From the NCBI RefSeq assembly GCF_004770055.1, contig NZ_RQEP01000005.1, positions 1 to 64,000 on the forward strand: a stretch of 64,000 nt of DNA, in the 5' to 3' direction. The first letter of the stretch is position 1; every line of letters starts with the position of its first letter. Below, piece by piece: positions 27,962 through 37,264 of this stretch. The notes beneath the pieces were generated by a model. It saw nothing but the letters and a program-made list of their open reading frames with translations. It had not been told where the DNA came from and searched no databases. The stretch is from Leptospira semungkisensis. GTDB taxonomy: Bacteria; Spirochaetota; Leptospiria; Leptospirales; Leptospiraceae. The translations under genes and the position numbers were made by a program.

Positions 27962-28614
27962 AAGAGAAAGTTTTCTACGTCATTAATCTAGACAATAAAA
28001 GAATCACGTTATTATCCCTATTTCTAGTAGGACTTCTCTTTTCCTTCTTCTTCTTAGGAGTTTCTGTGGGAAGAAAGAGAGGTCAGGTCCAAGATGATCT
28101 GACCTTGAACTCGAATCGCGAAAGTTTGCAGGCAATGTCCTCTTCTTCCGTGACCCAAAATCTAGAAGAGTCTGCGAAACTCTCGGAAACCAAACGAGAA
28201 GAAGAAGTGAAGTTCCGAAATCTTCCTCCAGGAGCAGAAGTTGTCGACCTGAGAGCGGAGCCTTCTCCGACTAAGAAAGAAGAACCTTCCAAGATCGAGA
28301 CCGAGGCTCCGGTTTCTTCCGAAAAAAAATTAGTTCGCAAGGAAAAGGAACCAAAAAAATCCGTTGGGACTCCGCATAAAAAACTTTCTCATAAAGTAGA
28401 TAAGGACTTTTTCGTTCAGGTAGCGGCCTTCAAAACAAAAGAAAAAGCGGACGAACTCAAATCGTCCTTAGGTGGGAAGTCTTACGTGAAAAAAACGAAA
28501 AACGGATATTTCACGGTTCGCTTAGGCAATTTTCCTTCTAAGGATGACGCGGAGAAATCTATGAAAAGACTTCCCGCAAATTTGAAAGAGAACTCTTTGG
28601 TCTCTAAGGAATAA
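27958..28614 (+). CDS. SPOR-domain membrane protein
   Basis: A 218-residue protein with one membrane segment (about residues 17-37, LFLVGLLFSFFFLGVSVG). A long, charged, low-complexity linker (about 40-150) follows, then a C-terminal SPOR domain starting at DKDFFVQVAAFKTKEKADELKSSL and ending with GYFTVRLGNFPSKDDAEKSMKRL. SPOR domains bind denuded peptidoglycan at division sites, and this bitopic layout is like FtsN and DamX. The start overlaps the coaE stop by four bases. Its participation in division is inferred from the domain. Confidence 0.85.
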   Translation: MKEKVFYVINLDNKRITLLSLFLVGLLFSFFFLGVSVGRKRGQVQDDLTLNSNRESLQAMSSSSVTQNLEESAKLSETKREEEVKFRNLPPGAEVVDLRAEPSPTKKEEPSKIETEAPVSSEKKLVRKEKEPKKSVGTPHKKLSHKVDKDFFVQVAAFKTKEKADELKSSLGGKSYVKKTKNGYFTVRLGNFPSKDDAEKSMKRLPANLKENSLVSKE

Positions 28615-28733
28615 TTTCAATCTCTCGGAGAACGTTTGTACATTTCTTTCGAGTGTGAATTGCTTAGACATCAGTCTTTCGTTTTTTCAATTGACCGACT
28701 AACCGGGAAACTTCACTTTCGTTGTTAATAGAA

Positions 28734-29375
28734 ATGGATCAAAAAGAACTCGAACCAGTTCGCATCGCCGTTGTAAGATCCACCATAGATAGATTGCGTC
28801 ATACGTATTCGGACCTGATTGGCTCGATTAAGGGATACGACGGAATTCCAAGCTTCTTCGAAAATAATTTATACGCTCCCAGCAATAAGGAAGAAAGAGA
28901 CAGCGCTCTCGAAAGCCTTTACGAAAAATTAAAAACCGTCGCGGGCAAGTCGATGACGGACAATATCCATCAAATCATTCTATTAAATAGGATGACTGAC
29001 TCCTTAGATTTTGATACTGCCAAAGTGGTGATCGAGAATAATCTAATAGAGGACGGATTCATTCCCCAAGAAGGATTGTATGCAGCGTTAGGCGCAGTTG
29101 GAAGATTCGAGGACAGAAAAGAACAAATCCGCATGGTCGGAGAGACTTTGAAATTCTTCTTTTCACTTTCCAAACTCCCGATGGTAAAACTAATAATGGC
29201 ACCGATCAAAGTAGCCGCCTCTATGGTCGGAGCAACTTCTCTCGTTGATACGATGGAAGCAGGTTACAATCTCTCCACTAAGATCAAGGATTTACAACCT
29301 TTCATCGATTCCTTTGTAGATAGAGAGAACCGACTCCTGGGCAAACTGATCAACGGCGAAAAGATAGACGCCTGA
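28734..29375 (+). CDS. Conserved hypothetical helical protein
   Basis: A 213-residue soluble, largely helical protein with no recognised family. Blocks such as VRSTIDRLRHTYSDLIGSIKGYDGIPSFFENNLYAPS... and GLYAALGAVGRFEDRKEQIRM look conserved in style, and the C-terminal region (LPMVKLIMAPIKVAASMVG) is amphipathic and could touch a membrane. The ATG at 28734 is preferred over an in-frame TTG four codons earlier. It is a single gene between the SPOR protein and a membrane protein, all on the same strand. Confidence 0.6.
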   Translation: MDQKELEPVRIAVVRSTIDRLRHTYSDLIGSIKGYDGIPSFFENNLYAPSNKEERDSALESLYEKLKTVAGKSMTDNIHQIILLNRMTDSLDFDTAKVVIENNLIEDGFIPQEGLYAALGAVGRFEDRKEQIRMVGETLKFFFSLSKLPMVKLIMAPIKVAASMVGATSLVDTMEAGYNLSTKIKDLQPFIDSFVDRENRLLGKLINGEKIDA

Positions 29376-29489
29376 TCTTTTCTCTTTCCTTTCTCAAATC
29401 TAATTCTAATTCGAATCCCTCTTGCTATTTTTTCCGGACAATATCCAATCTTGTCCCGATCGGATCTTAGATCCGCGGAGGATGGGTTC

Positions 29490-30179
29490 ATGTTTATCGG
29501 ACATTATAGTGTTGCGTTTGCCGCAAAGAAGGTGGAGCCTAAGACTCCTCTTTGGGCCACTTTCTTAGGAGTCCAATTCGTAGACATTCTGTTCATGATC
29601 TTTATCGTATTCGGGATCGAAGGTGTTCGATTTGTTCCCGGGATTAACGAAGTGAATAGCTTTGATCTGTATTTTATGCCTTATACCCACAGTCTTGTCG
29701 CAGGGATTGTATGGGGAATTATAGCGGCTCTTTTCTTTAAGTATATATTATTAAGATCTAAACCGTATACAAGCTCTACTAAGAATAGGATCTCTGTATT
29801 GATCGGACTCAGCGTTCTCTCTCATTATTTTCTGGATCTACCTATGCATAATCAGGACTTGCCGATCCTTTTCGATTCGGGACCAAAAATCGGCTTCGGA
29901 CTTTGGAATCATAGATACTTATCCATGGGAACAGAGTTTATTTTAACTCTAGTCGGTTTGCTTTTGTATTTCCGAGCAACGAAGCCAGGTCCAGGATTTG
30001 TAGGACAGTATGGAATGACCCTATTTTCGGGATTTCTGTTTCTTCTAGTGCTTTCGACTCCATTCATGCCCCCTCCTCAAAGCATTCCTGAATTTTCCAC
30101 TTCTTCTTTGATTGGATATATTCTGTTGATTGTTTTGGCGGGTTGGTTGGACAGCAAAAGAATTCCGGTTGAGTCCTGA
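29490..30179 (+). CDS. Multi-pass membrane protein, YdjM/DUF457-like
   Basis: A 229-residue integral membrane protein with about six hydrophobic segments. The opening FIGHYSVAFAAKK and later HSLVAG and LSHYFLDLPMH place histidines as in the YdjM family of membrane-bound, possibly metal-dependent hydrolases. GGAGGA eight bases before the ATG at 29490 fixes this start over an upstream in-frame ATG at 29451. A terminator hairpin follows 40 bases after the stop. Enzymatic activity has not been shown for this branch and is uncertain. Confidence 0.62.
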   Translation: MFIGHYSVAFAAKKVEPKTPLWATFLGVQFVDILFMIFIVFGIEGVRFVPGINEVNSFDLYFMPYTHSLVAGIVWGIIAALFFKYILLRSKPYTSSTKNRISVLIGLSVLSHYFLDLPMHNQDLPILFDSGPKIGFGLWNHRYLSMGTEFILTLVGLLLYFRATKPGPGFVGQYGMTLFSGFLFLLVLSTPFMPPPQSIPEFSTSSLIGYILLIVLAGWLDSKRIPVES

Positions 30180-30216
30180 GGGCTAAATAGAATATTATAA
30201 TTCTCGAAATCACTCG

Positions 30217-30249
30217 AATGCGGCTTTTTAGATCAGAAGCCGCATTTTC
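30217..30249 (+). terminator. Terminator hairpin after the YdjM-like gene
   Basis: ATGCGGCTT (30218-30226) pairs with AAGCCGCAT (30237-30245), a 9-bp stem preceded and followed by T-rich sequence, fitting an intrinsic terminator. Confidence 0.8.
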
Positions 30250-30276
30250 GGAAAACTAAAGATAAGAGAAGGCCTC

Positions 30277-31122
30277 ATGGTATTAGAAGAAAGAAGAAAG
30301 TATTTCCCCGGGATTGTCGGTGCCATTCCCTTACTCTTGCTTGTTATATTCTTTAGTTTACTAGTTCCTTTTTGTATTTCACTGTTCTCTATTCGATTGG
30401 ATCAAAAGATCCTGATGGGAACCACAAACTCTTTTGCCTTCGGGATTACTATCTTCATCGGCTTTCTACTCACGAAGAGAAAAGTCTCAGAAGTATTTCG
30501 GATGGATCCACCTAAGCTTATGGAATCCTTGAGCTTTATCATCACTGCGGTCGGGCTCTCCATTCTTTTGTCCGAAGGAGATAACCTTTTTTCCTTGGTC
30601 TATCCAAAGCCTCAGTGGATCATAGATGCGTTTAGTGGTTTATTCGATGGAGAAAATATTCTCCAATCCTTCTTTCTTCTATCTGTTGTTGCCCCAGTCA
30701 CAGAAGAGCTTTTGTTTAGAGGAATTCTTCTAGACGGATTTTTAAGAAATTATTCTGTGAGAAAAGCCTTTCTTCTCTCTGCAATTCTATTCGGAATCAT
30801 ACATCTCAATCCTTGGCAATTCGTAAGCGCGAGCGTTATCGGAGTGTATTTGGCATGGATCCTGTATCGGACCAATTCTATCTTTCAGACGATTTTAGTT
30901 CATGGAGTCTTTAACGGGATCCCTCTCGTCGTTCTACATGTTCTGAAATTAGAAATTATCGGTTATACAACTCTAACTGAATTCGGAAAAACCCAGCCTT
31001 TGCAACCGATTTGGCTAGACCTTTTGGGTTTACTCATTACTGGTTTTGGGCTATCTCTAACTTTGATTTTCTTTCAAAAAAGGAAAAATGAGAAGCAGGC
31101 TGAAATTTCCTATGCCGATTAG
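30277..31122 (+). CDS. CPBP-family intramembrane glutamic protease
   Basis: A 281-residue membrane protein with about eight hydrophobic segments. The Rce1/CPBP (Abi) motifs are complete: EELLFRGILLDGFL with the double glutamate, FGIIHLNPWQF, and the final HGVFNGIP. Family members cleave within the membrane, either CaaX-type prenyl proteins in eukaryotes or peptides and anti-sigma factors in bacteria; a substrate here is unknown. It stands between two terminator hairpins and so is likely transcribed alone. Confidence 0.88.
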   Translation: MVLEERRKYFPGIVGAIPLLLLVIFFSLLVPFCISLFSIRLDQKILMGTTNSFAFGITIFIGFLLTKRKVSEVFRMDPPKLMESLSFIITAVGLSILLSEGDNLFSLVYPKPQWIIDAFSGLFDGENILQSFFLLSVVAPVTEELLFRGILLDGFLRNYSVRKAFLLSAILFGIIHLNPWQFVSASVIGVYLAWILYRTNSIFQTILVHGVFNGIPLVVLHVLKLEIIGYTTLTEFGKTQPLQPIWLDLLGLLITGFGLSLTLIFFQKRKNEKQAEISYAD

Positions 31123-31203
31123 CCTAACCGCGAAAAGTTTATTTTGCTCTTCTGGAACAAGACTTTGTAAAGTAGGACAAGTTTCGTAAGTCCAAAAATA
31201 ATA

Positions 31204-31232
31204 GGGCCGATCCATATACGGCCCGTATTTTA
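31204..31232 (+). terminator. Terminator hairpin after the CPBP protease gene
   Basis: GGGCCG pairs with CGGCCC across a 9-base loop and is followed by GTATTTTAT, a typical intrinsic terminator placed 80 bases downstream of the stop. Confidence 0.75.
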
Positions 31233-31273
31233 TCTAGTGAATTTTACCTAAAGAAAGAATCATAGAGGATCAC

Positions 31274-32851
31274 ATGTCTTCCAACTCATTTCAGGCAACC
31301 AACTTCTCCATTAAAGGAGCGACGAGCATCAATCGGATCCGAATCGGTTTCTCCATCGTTATGCTTTTCGTGAACCTACTCTCCATAGTTTCAAACGCTC
31401 AAGGAGAAGGAGCTTCTAAAAGTACTATCCTCAATCTCTTGATAGAGTTCATGATCCTGGGATATGGTATCGCTCAAATCATACTGATCAGAAAGAATAA
31501 ACTTACTCCTTTCTTTATAACTCTAGGCGTATATTTAGACATCCTAATGTATACTATGATCTTTATCGTGGTTACAGTAACGGCCGCTTCTCTGGAAGCA
31601 ATGGTCGGGACACTGAAGATGCCTTTCTTCATCATGCTTTACTTTTTTGTAATGATCTATTCGGGCCTTCTTCTTTCTCCAAGAACCACTCTGGTCGTAG
31701 GATATCTGGCGTTGATCGGAACCTTTTCCATGGACTATTTCGCCTGGTTGAATGGAGTGCAATTTAGATACGCAACTGATAAAGCCGAAGAAATGTCAGT
31801 ATTCTTCGAAGTCATCAAGCTAGTATTCTTTATCCTTGGGATCCATATTCTTACATCGGTAGTGAAGTTCTTAGTGAATGTTTCAGAAATCGCAACCGTC
31901 TCCAGTAAGGAAGCGGAGCAAAAGACCGCAGAAGCGGAGAAGACGAAAGACAGAATTACTTCGGAAGCGGATGCATTGAATAAGAATACTTCCGAAATGA
32001 AGACCGAGATGGATACTCTGAACACAGAGATCCAAAGTCAGGTTTCCAGCATGGAACAGATTAGTGCCTCTTTAGAAGAATTGGCGGCTTCCACAGATAG
32101 CGCAGCAGAGTTCGTGAAGGCTCAGTTCGTTAAGATCGAGGACTTGAACAGAGAAAGTGATACTCTTCATTCTATTCTTAAAGAGGTCCGAGTCTCGACT
32201 GAGTCTCTTTCCAAAACTACCGAAGAATCTAAGGTCTATAGCCGAGACGTTTCCGCAGCGATGGAAGTCTTAGGAACGAACTTCAACGAGGTCAGCAAAT
32301 CCTTCCAGAAAGTCCAAGACGTGAACGATATCATGAGAGAGATCGCGGATAGAACAAACCTACTCGCATTGAATGCTTCTATCGAAGCGGCGAGAGCAGG
32401 AGATCACGGAAAAGGATTCGCAGTCGTTGCGCAAGAGGTAGCAAAGTTAGCGGACAGTGCATCCGAGAACGCGTCTACGATTTCTAAGATCATTGCAGAA
32501 GCAGCCAAACTCATCACAAACGGTAATTCTGCTGCAGAAGAAACCAAAAGAAAGGTCTCCGTTCAAGAATCCGGTTTCTCTTCTATCGTTACGAACCTGA
32601 ACCAACTCCAAACAAGAGTCGAAAATCAGGGCCAGATACATGATTCCTTCTTAAAGTCTTTCCGAGAATTATTCGATCTTTCCAGACAGATTGAATCCAT
32701 TGCGAGCGAACAGAAGAATGGAACGAAGGAAGTCGTGCAGGCTCTTTCTTCTATCGAACAATCTTCGAATATCATTTCGGAAGGTTCTTCTAGGATGAGA
32801 TCGAATTTGGAAGAATTGTCGGAACAATCTCAGAGACTCGTAGCGAAGTAA
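31274..32851 (+). CDS. Methyl-accepting chemotaxis protein
   Basis: A 525-residue chemoreceptor. The N-terminal 200 residues carry about six hydrophobic segments with little room for a periplasmic sensor, so sensing may be within the membrane. A long coiled coil with Glu/Thr-rich methylation-type heptads follows. The highly conserved hairpin tip is present: [40 protein letters not shown]... near residues 355-395. Receptors of this class signal to CheA/CheW at the pole to steer the periplasmic flagella. AGAGGA precedes the ATG. It is monocistronic. Confidence 0.92.
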   Translation: MSSNSFQATNFSIKGATSINRIRIGFSIVMLFVNLLSIVSNAQGEGASKSTILNLLIEFMILGYGIAQIILIRKNKLTPFFITLGVYLDILMYTMIFIVVTVTAASLEAMVGTLKMPFFIMLYFFVMIYSGLLLSPRTTLVVGYLALIGTFSMDYFAWLNGVQFRYATDKAEEMSVFFEVIKLVFFILGIHILTSVVKFLVNVSEIATVSSKEAEQKTAEAEKTKDRITSEADALNKNTSEMKTEMDTLNTEIQSQVSSMEQISASLEELAASTDSAAEFVKAQFVKIEDLNRESDTLHSILKEVRVSTESLSKTTEESKVYSRDVSAAMEVLGTNFNEVSKSFQKVQDVNDIMREIADRTNLLALNASIEAARAGDHGKGFAVVAQEVAKLADSASENASTISKIIAEAAKLITNGNSAAEETKRKVSVQESGFSSIVTNLNQLQTRVENQGQIHDSFLKSFRELFDLSRQIESIASEQKNGTKEVVQALSSIEQSSNIISEGSSRMRSNLEELSEQSQRLVAK

Positions 32852-32959
32852 AAATTCGAAGAAAAGATTGGAGTTCGGCTTTTAAACAGTTCCCACGTAA
32901 TCGAGTTTGGGTTGCTTATTTGACGATTTTCTGATATTAGCAGAATCCGCGAACCCAAA

Positions 32960-32988
32960 GCCCCCCTTCCCGAGATGAGTAGGGGGGC
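32960..32988. terminator. GC-rich hairpin downstream of the chemoreceptor gene
   Basis: GCCCCCC and GGGGGGC form a 7-bp perfect stem around a 15-base loop, 110 bases after the chemoreceptor stop. There is no long T run, so a terminator role is only likely. The rest of 32852-33109 shows no gene. Confidence 0.5.
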
Positions 32989-33109
32989 ATTTCACGACCA
33001 GATAGCGAAATCTTTTGCGCATCCAAGAATTAATTGTAGCTCCTCGAAACAAAACAAATTCAATCTGCTTGACTGTAAGTTAACCTACTAGAAATTGTCC
33101 TTAAGCCTC

Positions 33110-33191
<82 letters not shown>

Positions 33192-33446
33192 AAAAATCCG
33201 ATCAAACTCAATAGTTCGTAAAAGTTCTTTGGTAGGACCATATTTACTATGGAACTAGATAAGACACGCTATAAAGTCGTATGGCTCTAGAAGTTAAGCC
33301 TATTTGCACATCTTTTTCTGATAAATCATATCTCAAAATGGATATATGTTTATTATTATTAAGAAAATTATGAAAAATTAATGTAAAATCTATTGTATAT
33401 TTTCTTTCAATTCATTCTCGTGGATAAAATTTCTAAAGGAGATGAA

Positions 33447-33797
33447 ATGAATATTTTTCGTAAGAAGTTAACGTTACTCGCGTTATTTGCAGTCGTAGCA
33501 ATTAGCTGTTCCACTACGCAGAGAGTTTCTGTGCTTTCCTTCGGGAATCTGGAAGGAAAACAAATTCCAGACTCTACTGAGAAACTGACCGGAGGGTCAG
33601 TAGAAGGTGAGAATTGCGGCTTCGCTTATAGCCTTGCGTTGGCCGTGCATCAGGCCCTGCAAAAACTTCCCCAAGCGGACACTTTACTAAACGCGGATGT
33701 CACCCATAAGACGGGAATATTTGTTGTAAGTAATTGCATTTCAGTTAAGGGATTCGCAACGAATAGCGCTAACTTAAAAGAGGAGAAAAAGAAATGA
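33447..33797 (+). CDS. Small lipoprotein of unknown function, first of a pair
   Basis: A 116-residue putative lipoprotein with lipobox AISC near residue 20. The mature part has GGSVEGENCGFAYSLALAVHQAL and a late VVSNCISVKG, giving two cysteines that could form a disulfide. AAAGGAGA precedes the ATG at 33447, so this start is preferred to one 18 codons earlier. Its stop overlaps the start of the next lipoprotein as ATGA. The pair sits just downstream of tRNA-Leu and faintly recalls the TRL (tRNA-associated locus) lipoproteins; that resemblance is weak. Confidence 0.6.
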   Translation: MNIFRKKLTLLALFAVVAISCSTTQRVSVLSFGNLEGKQIPDSTEKLTGGSVEGENCGFAYSLALAVHQALQKLPQADTLLNADVTHKTGIFVVSNCISVKGFATNSANLKEEKKK

Positions 33798-34120
33798 AGA
33801 CGTTCAAACTTCTTTTGATTTTGGCATTATTTCTCCTACTTGCCTGCCAAAGCGTTCAATATCCAGGTCCTTTAACGTACATTGCTGTCGATCAACCTGT
33901 AGGAAAAATCGATACCTCCCAGTCTCAAAAGGCCATTTTTAAAAAGTCGAGAGTCGGCTTTCTGTATCGGAGTCCTGTTGGAGTCGCGGATTATTTGAAA
34001 GAAGCGGAAGCAAGAGGGGCAGGACCAATTGAACGTAACGGGGACGTGGTTATGCGAGTTCCTTTCTGTTTCTTTTTTATCTGCTTTGGATCGGACAGTA
34101 TTGTGATCAAAGGCAAATAA
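33794..34120 (+). CDS. Small lipoprotein, possibly TRL-like, second of a pair
   Basis: A 108-residue putative lipoprotein with a lipobox ending in LLAC near residue 18. The mature start, YPGPLTYIAVDQPV, and a later ADYLKEAEARG block with a hydrophobic, cysteine-containing PFCFFFICFGSDS near the end give it a TRL-like flavour, but I cannot assign it firmly. It is translationally coupled to the preceding lipoprotein gene (ATGA) and converges with ispD. Confidence 0.58.
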   Translation: MKTFKLLLILALFLLLACQSVQYPGPLTYIAVDQPVGKIDTSQSQKAIFKKSRVGFLYRSPVGVADYLKEAEARGAGPIERNGDVVMRVPFCFFFICFGSDSIVIKGK

Positions 34121-34141
34121 GATCGAGAATATTAAACTTTT

Positions 34142-34852
34142 CTAATTTTTTGCTAGGGCTTGGAAGAGTGGTAAAATTGCCTCTGCAAGTGCCAAGTCTT
34201 CTGCTCTAGTAATTTTTAAATTGTACGCATGAGACTCCACCATGTGTGAAGGTATCTCCTGCGATTGGGTCCAAGTGCATAGATCCGTAGGTTCAAAATC
34301 TGGGATCTGCTTCGGCAACTTCTTCAGTACGTCCCCTCGGATCGCTTGGGGAGTCTTCATAAACCAGATCTTCTCTCGGTCCAAGAAATGGAAACTGTCC
34401 TTTTGCTCTTCCATAACTGTCTCGTAGTTCCTGGTGGCAAGAGTGGCCACTCCGAAGGTTTCCGTTTCCTGGGCCAAACGATCCAGATCGTCAGAAAGCA
34501 CGAATGGTCGAGCGGCATCATGAACCAATACTATATCTTGATTTGCTACCTGTAAGCAGGAAAGACCAGCTAACGTGGAAGCATGTCTTGTCTCTCCACC
34601 TTCTACAATTCTATCCCAGTCTCTAAGATACGGAGAACATATCTTTTCGGTTTCTTCTATATAATCCCTGTGAGAGACTAAAATGATGCTCTTGGTCTTT
34701 CCCCATTCGAGTAGGGATTCGAGACTATAAAGAAGAATCGGTTTTCCTTGCAATTCCAAGAGCTGCTTAGGCACGGATCTTCCCATTCGGGAGCCTGTTC
34801 CTCCCGAGAGAAGAAGTACATGCACATTACCCGAGGGCAACCAGGACTTCAT
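34142..34852 (-). CDS. ispD: 2-C-methyl-D-erythritol 4-phosphate cytidylyltransferase
   Basis: A 236-residue IspD, third step of the MEP isoprenoid pathway, joining CTP to methylerythritol phosphate. The nucleotide-binding loop is LLLSGGTGSRMGRSVPKQLL at the N terminus; IVLVHDAARPFV lies near residue 105 and FMKTPQAIR further on; both fit the family. The length is normal. It overlaps the end of lysA by 26 bases and so is translated from the same message. It would supply precursor for the isoprenoid synthase-like enzyme at 16117, along with all other isoprenoids, but that link is general. Confidence 0.92.
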   Translation of the reverse strand: MKSWLPSGNVHVLLLSGGTGSRMGRSVPKQLLELQGKPILLYSLESLLEWGKTKSIILVSHRDYIEETEKICSPYLRDWDRIVEGGETRHASTLAGLSCLQVANQDIVLVHDAARPFVLSDDLDRLAQETETFGVATLATRNYETVMEEQKDSFHFLDREKIWFMKTPQAIRGDVLKKLPKQIPDFEPTDLCTWTQSQEIPSHMVESHAYNLKITRAEDLALAEAILPLFQALAKN

Positions 34853-36098
34853 TTTGTAGGATCTGTTCCAAGTTTTGTTTTTGTCGGATCAACTTCACAC
34901 TTCCATCGCTATCGATCAGAACTTCAGGAGTTTCTGGGTAAGAGTTATAGTTCTTCGTGGACATAGAAGAACAATAGGCTCCCGTTCCCTCCATCACTAC
35001 CAAGTCACCTATCTCTGGAGTATGAGTAGTTCTGAGTTGAGGTCCGCCGCCTTCTTCTTGAGTGATGAGATCTCCACTCTCACAGCAATGCCCCACATAT
35101 ACAAAGTCTCCCGTACCAATCTTTGCTCCTTCTTTTTGAGGAACAACGACGAGAGGATGCTTTGCCGCATACAATGCTGGACGAGTATTCACATCCATTC
35201 CCATATCTAGTTTTACGAATGTGAATCCATCCTTGCCTGTGGTTACAATATCATCTACTTGAGTCAGGATCGCTCCGTTATTCACCATTAAATAAGAACC
35301 AGGCTCGATCTCCATCTTAAGCTGGACGCCTTTGTCCTTCGCATAATTTTCGAACAGTTCTTTGACCGGTTTTCCGATCACTTGAGGATCTGTGGTCTTC
35401 TCGCCCTGCATCCTTCCCACCTTGAAGCCTCCGCCCAGATTCACAGTCCTGCAATCCGGGAACTGAGATGCGATCTCCAAAGTATAGTGAGCCACTGCCT
35501 TCCAAACTTCCGGATCAGAACCGGAACCGATATGAGTGTGAACTCGGACCAATTTCAATTTGTACTGAGAGAGTATTTCTTTTACTTTTCCGATCTCTTC
35601 ATGCCAGATCCCGAAAGAGGAAGTATTTCCTCCCACATCCGTCTTCTTAGTAGCGCCGGAACCCAAACCAGGATTGAAGCGAACACTTACTTCTCCGCCG
35701 GGGAATGCCTTGCCGTATTCTTCCAATTGTCTGAGAGAACATGCGTTGAATTGCACACCTTGAGAAACCAATTCCTTTAGGGATTTTGCAAGTTGCTGGG
35801 AAGTGAGAAGAATATCCGAAGGCTTGAATCCTGCAAGAAGAGCCCTCTTCACTTCATGTTCAGAAGAAGCGTCTATATGAATTCCTTTCTTTCTTAGGAT
35901 TTCTAGGATCGTACGACCTGGATTTGCCTTCATCGCAAATCGAACGGTAATGCCAAAAGCATTCGGAAAGGAAAGCACCGAATCGCAGCTGCTTTCGATC
36001 CCTTTTCGGTTATAAATAAAAATCGGAGTTCCGTATGTTGCGGCGATTTTTCTTGCTTCTTCCGGAGTCAAAAATTTAAGATTTTCTATTGATTGCAT
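34827..36098 (-). CDS. lysA: Diaminopimelate decarboxylase
   Basis: A 423-residue PLP enzyme of the alanine-racemase-fold decarboxylase group. VRFAMKANPGRTIL contains the PLP lysine near residue 58; IHIDASSEHEVKRAL, VHTHIGSGSDP, NLGGGFKVGRM, EPGSYLMVNNG and the catalytic cysteine in GHCCESGDL follow in order. This fits DAP decarboxylase, making lysine, although related decarboxylases of other substrates share the fold. It is the first gene of a two-gene unit with ispD and is divergent from the gene at 36176. Confidence 0.85.
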   Translation of the reverse strand: MQSIENLKFLTPEEARKIAATYGTPIFIYNRKGIESSCDSVLSFPNAFGITVRFAMKANPGRTILEILRKKGIHIDASSEHEVKRALLAGFKPSDILLTSQQLAKSLKELVSQGVQFNACSLRQLEEYGKAFPGGEVSVRFNPGLGSGATKKTDVGGNTSSFGIWHEEIGKVKEILSQYKLKLVRVHTHIGSGSDPEVWKAVAHYTLEIASQFPDCRTVNLGGGFKVGRMQGEKTTDPQVIGKPVKELFENYAKDKGVQLKMEIEPGSYLMVNNGAILTQVDDIVTTGKDGFTFVKLDMGMDVNTRPALYAAKHPLVVVPQKEGAKIGTGDFVYVGHCCESGDLITQEEGGGPQLRTTHTPEIGDLVVMEGTGAYCSSMSTKNYNSYPETPEVLIDSDGSVKLIRQKQNLEQILQNEVLVALG

Positions 36099-36175
36099 AG
36101 GGTTAGAGGGTTTTCTAGATAGTTCTAGGCCATCTTTCTGATCGGTCCGGGTTTTTTCAAAGGCAAAATTCCAAT

Positions 36176-37243
36176 ATGGCAGGCAAAATCACTCACCTCG
36201 AAGCTCTCTCTCAGGTCTGCAAGCATTTGGACCACGGCACTCCTGAACAAAGAAAGATCGCCAAGCTGTTAAGAGAAGAAAGCACCCGCAAGTTCGCAAA
36301 CATAGGCGCAATCGCTCCCGATATTTTTTATTTTTATCACGTTCTTTCTCCCGTTCGCACCAAGAAGGCCCTGCCTTGGGGAGATCTAAGCCATCACGAG
36401 AATGTTTTGGAATTAATTTTGAACTTCCTGGACCGAGTACTTACTGTCGAAGAAGGAATTTATAGAGATAGATTTCTCGCATTCACGTTAGGATACATTA
36501 TCCATTGCGCAGTGGACATTGTGACCCATCCTTATATCTTCTTTATTTCCGGAGATTATTATAGCGCGGATAAGGAAATCAGTTCCAAGGCACAGTACAA
36601 TCACATGAGAGTCGAGTTCGCTCTGGATTCCTGGCTCTTGGATTTCCGTTGGGGAATGACTCCAAAGGCCTATGATTTCGTACAACATGTGGACGTGATC
36701 TTCAAGGGCAAGGACGGAAAGCAAAAGATGGATCCTATGCTCTGGGATTTCTGGCTGAGAGGATTGAAAGAAACATTTCCGAATGAGTTCAAGGAAAAGT
36801 ATATAGGCTCCGAAGAGAAGATCATTCCGGGAGATATATTAAACGAATCTTTTTTAGGTTATCTCTATTTTCATAGATATCTTGATTCTCGTAGCAAGTT
36901 CATTCGCGCGGCACTCAGCCTTATAGATAGGATTACATTTCATAGAGTTAAGTCTTCCGTTCTAATGCTTCCTCTCAAAGAGCATATAGACAAGAGGATC
37001 ATGAACGAAGAAAAAAGAGAATGGTCTTATCCTGCGGACCCAAGCATAATTCGTAATGATTCTTTCGTAGAATTGATCAATCGCTCCTGCGATGCCGCTA
37101 AAGAAGCAGTTACAATGGCCTGGAACTATGCGCACGACAAGGCTTCCCGCTCGAATATGATCAAAGAATACCAAGGATATAATCTGGACACCGGCCTGAG
37201 ATTCCATGGTATAGATAAAATGCGTCAGTTTTCGCCTTTATAA
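36176..37243 (+). CDS. Zinc-dependent phospholipase C-like protein
   Basis: A 355-residue soluble protein without a signal peptide. The N-terminal half has a pattern of histidines and aspartates like the zinc-dependent phospholipase C/YdjX-type fold: KITHLEAL, IGAIAPDIFYF, LGYIIHCAVDIVTHPYIFF and YNHMRVEFALDSWLLD. Many members of the family are uncharacterised and may not be phospholipases. It lies 20 bases upstream of the PBP gene on the same strand, so a shared transcript and an envelope-lipid role are possible. Confidence 0.65.
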   Translation: MAGKITHLEALSQVCKHLDHGTPEQRKIAKLLREESTRKFANIGAIAPDIFYFYHVLSPVRTKKALPWGDLSHHENVLELILNFLDRVLTVEEGIYRDRFLAFTLGYIIHCAVDIVTHPYIFFISGDYYSADKEISSKAQYNHMRVEFALDSWLLDFRWGMTPKAYDFVQHVDVIFKGKDGKQKMDPMLWDFWLRGLKETFPNEFKEKYIGSEEKIIPGDILNESFLGYLYFHRYLDSRSKFIRAALSLIDRITFHRVKSSVLMLPLKEHIDKRIMNEEKREWSYPADPSIIRNDSFVELINRSCDAAKEAVTMAWNYAHDKASRSNMIKEYQGYNLDTGLRFHGIDKMRQFSPL

Positions 37244-37264
37244 TTTGAAATACAAACCAGCCAG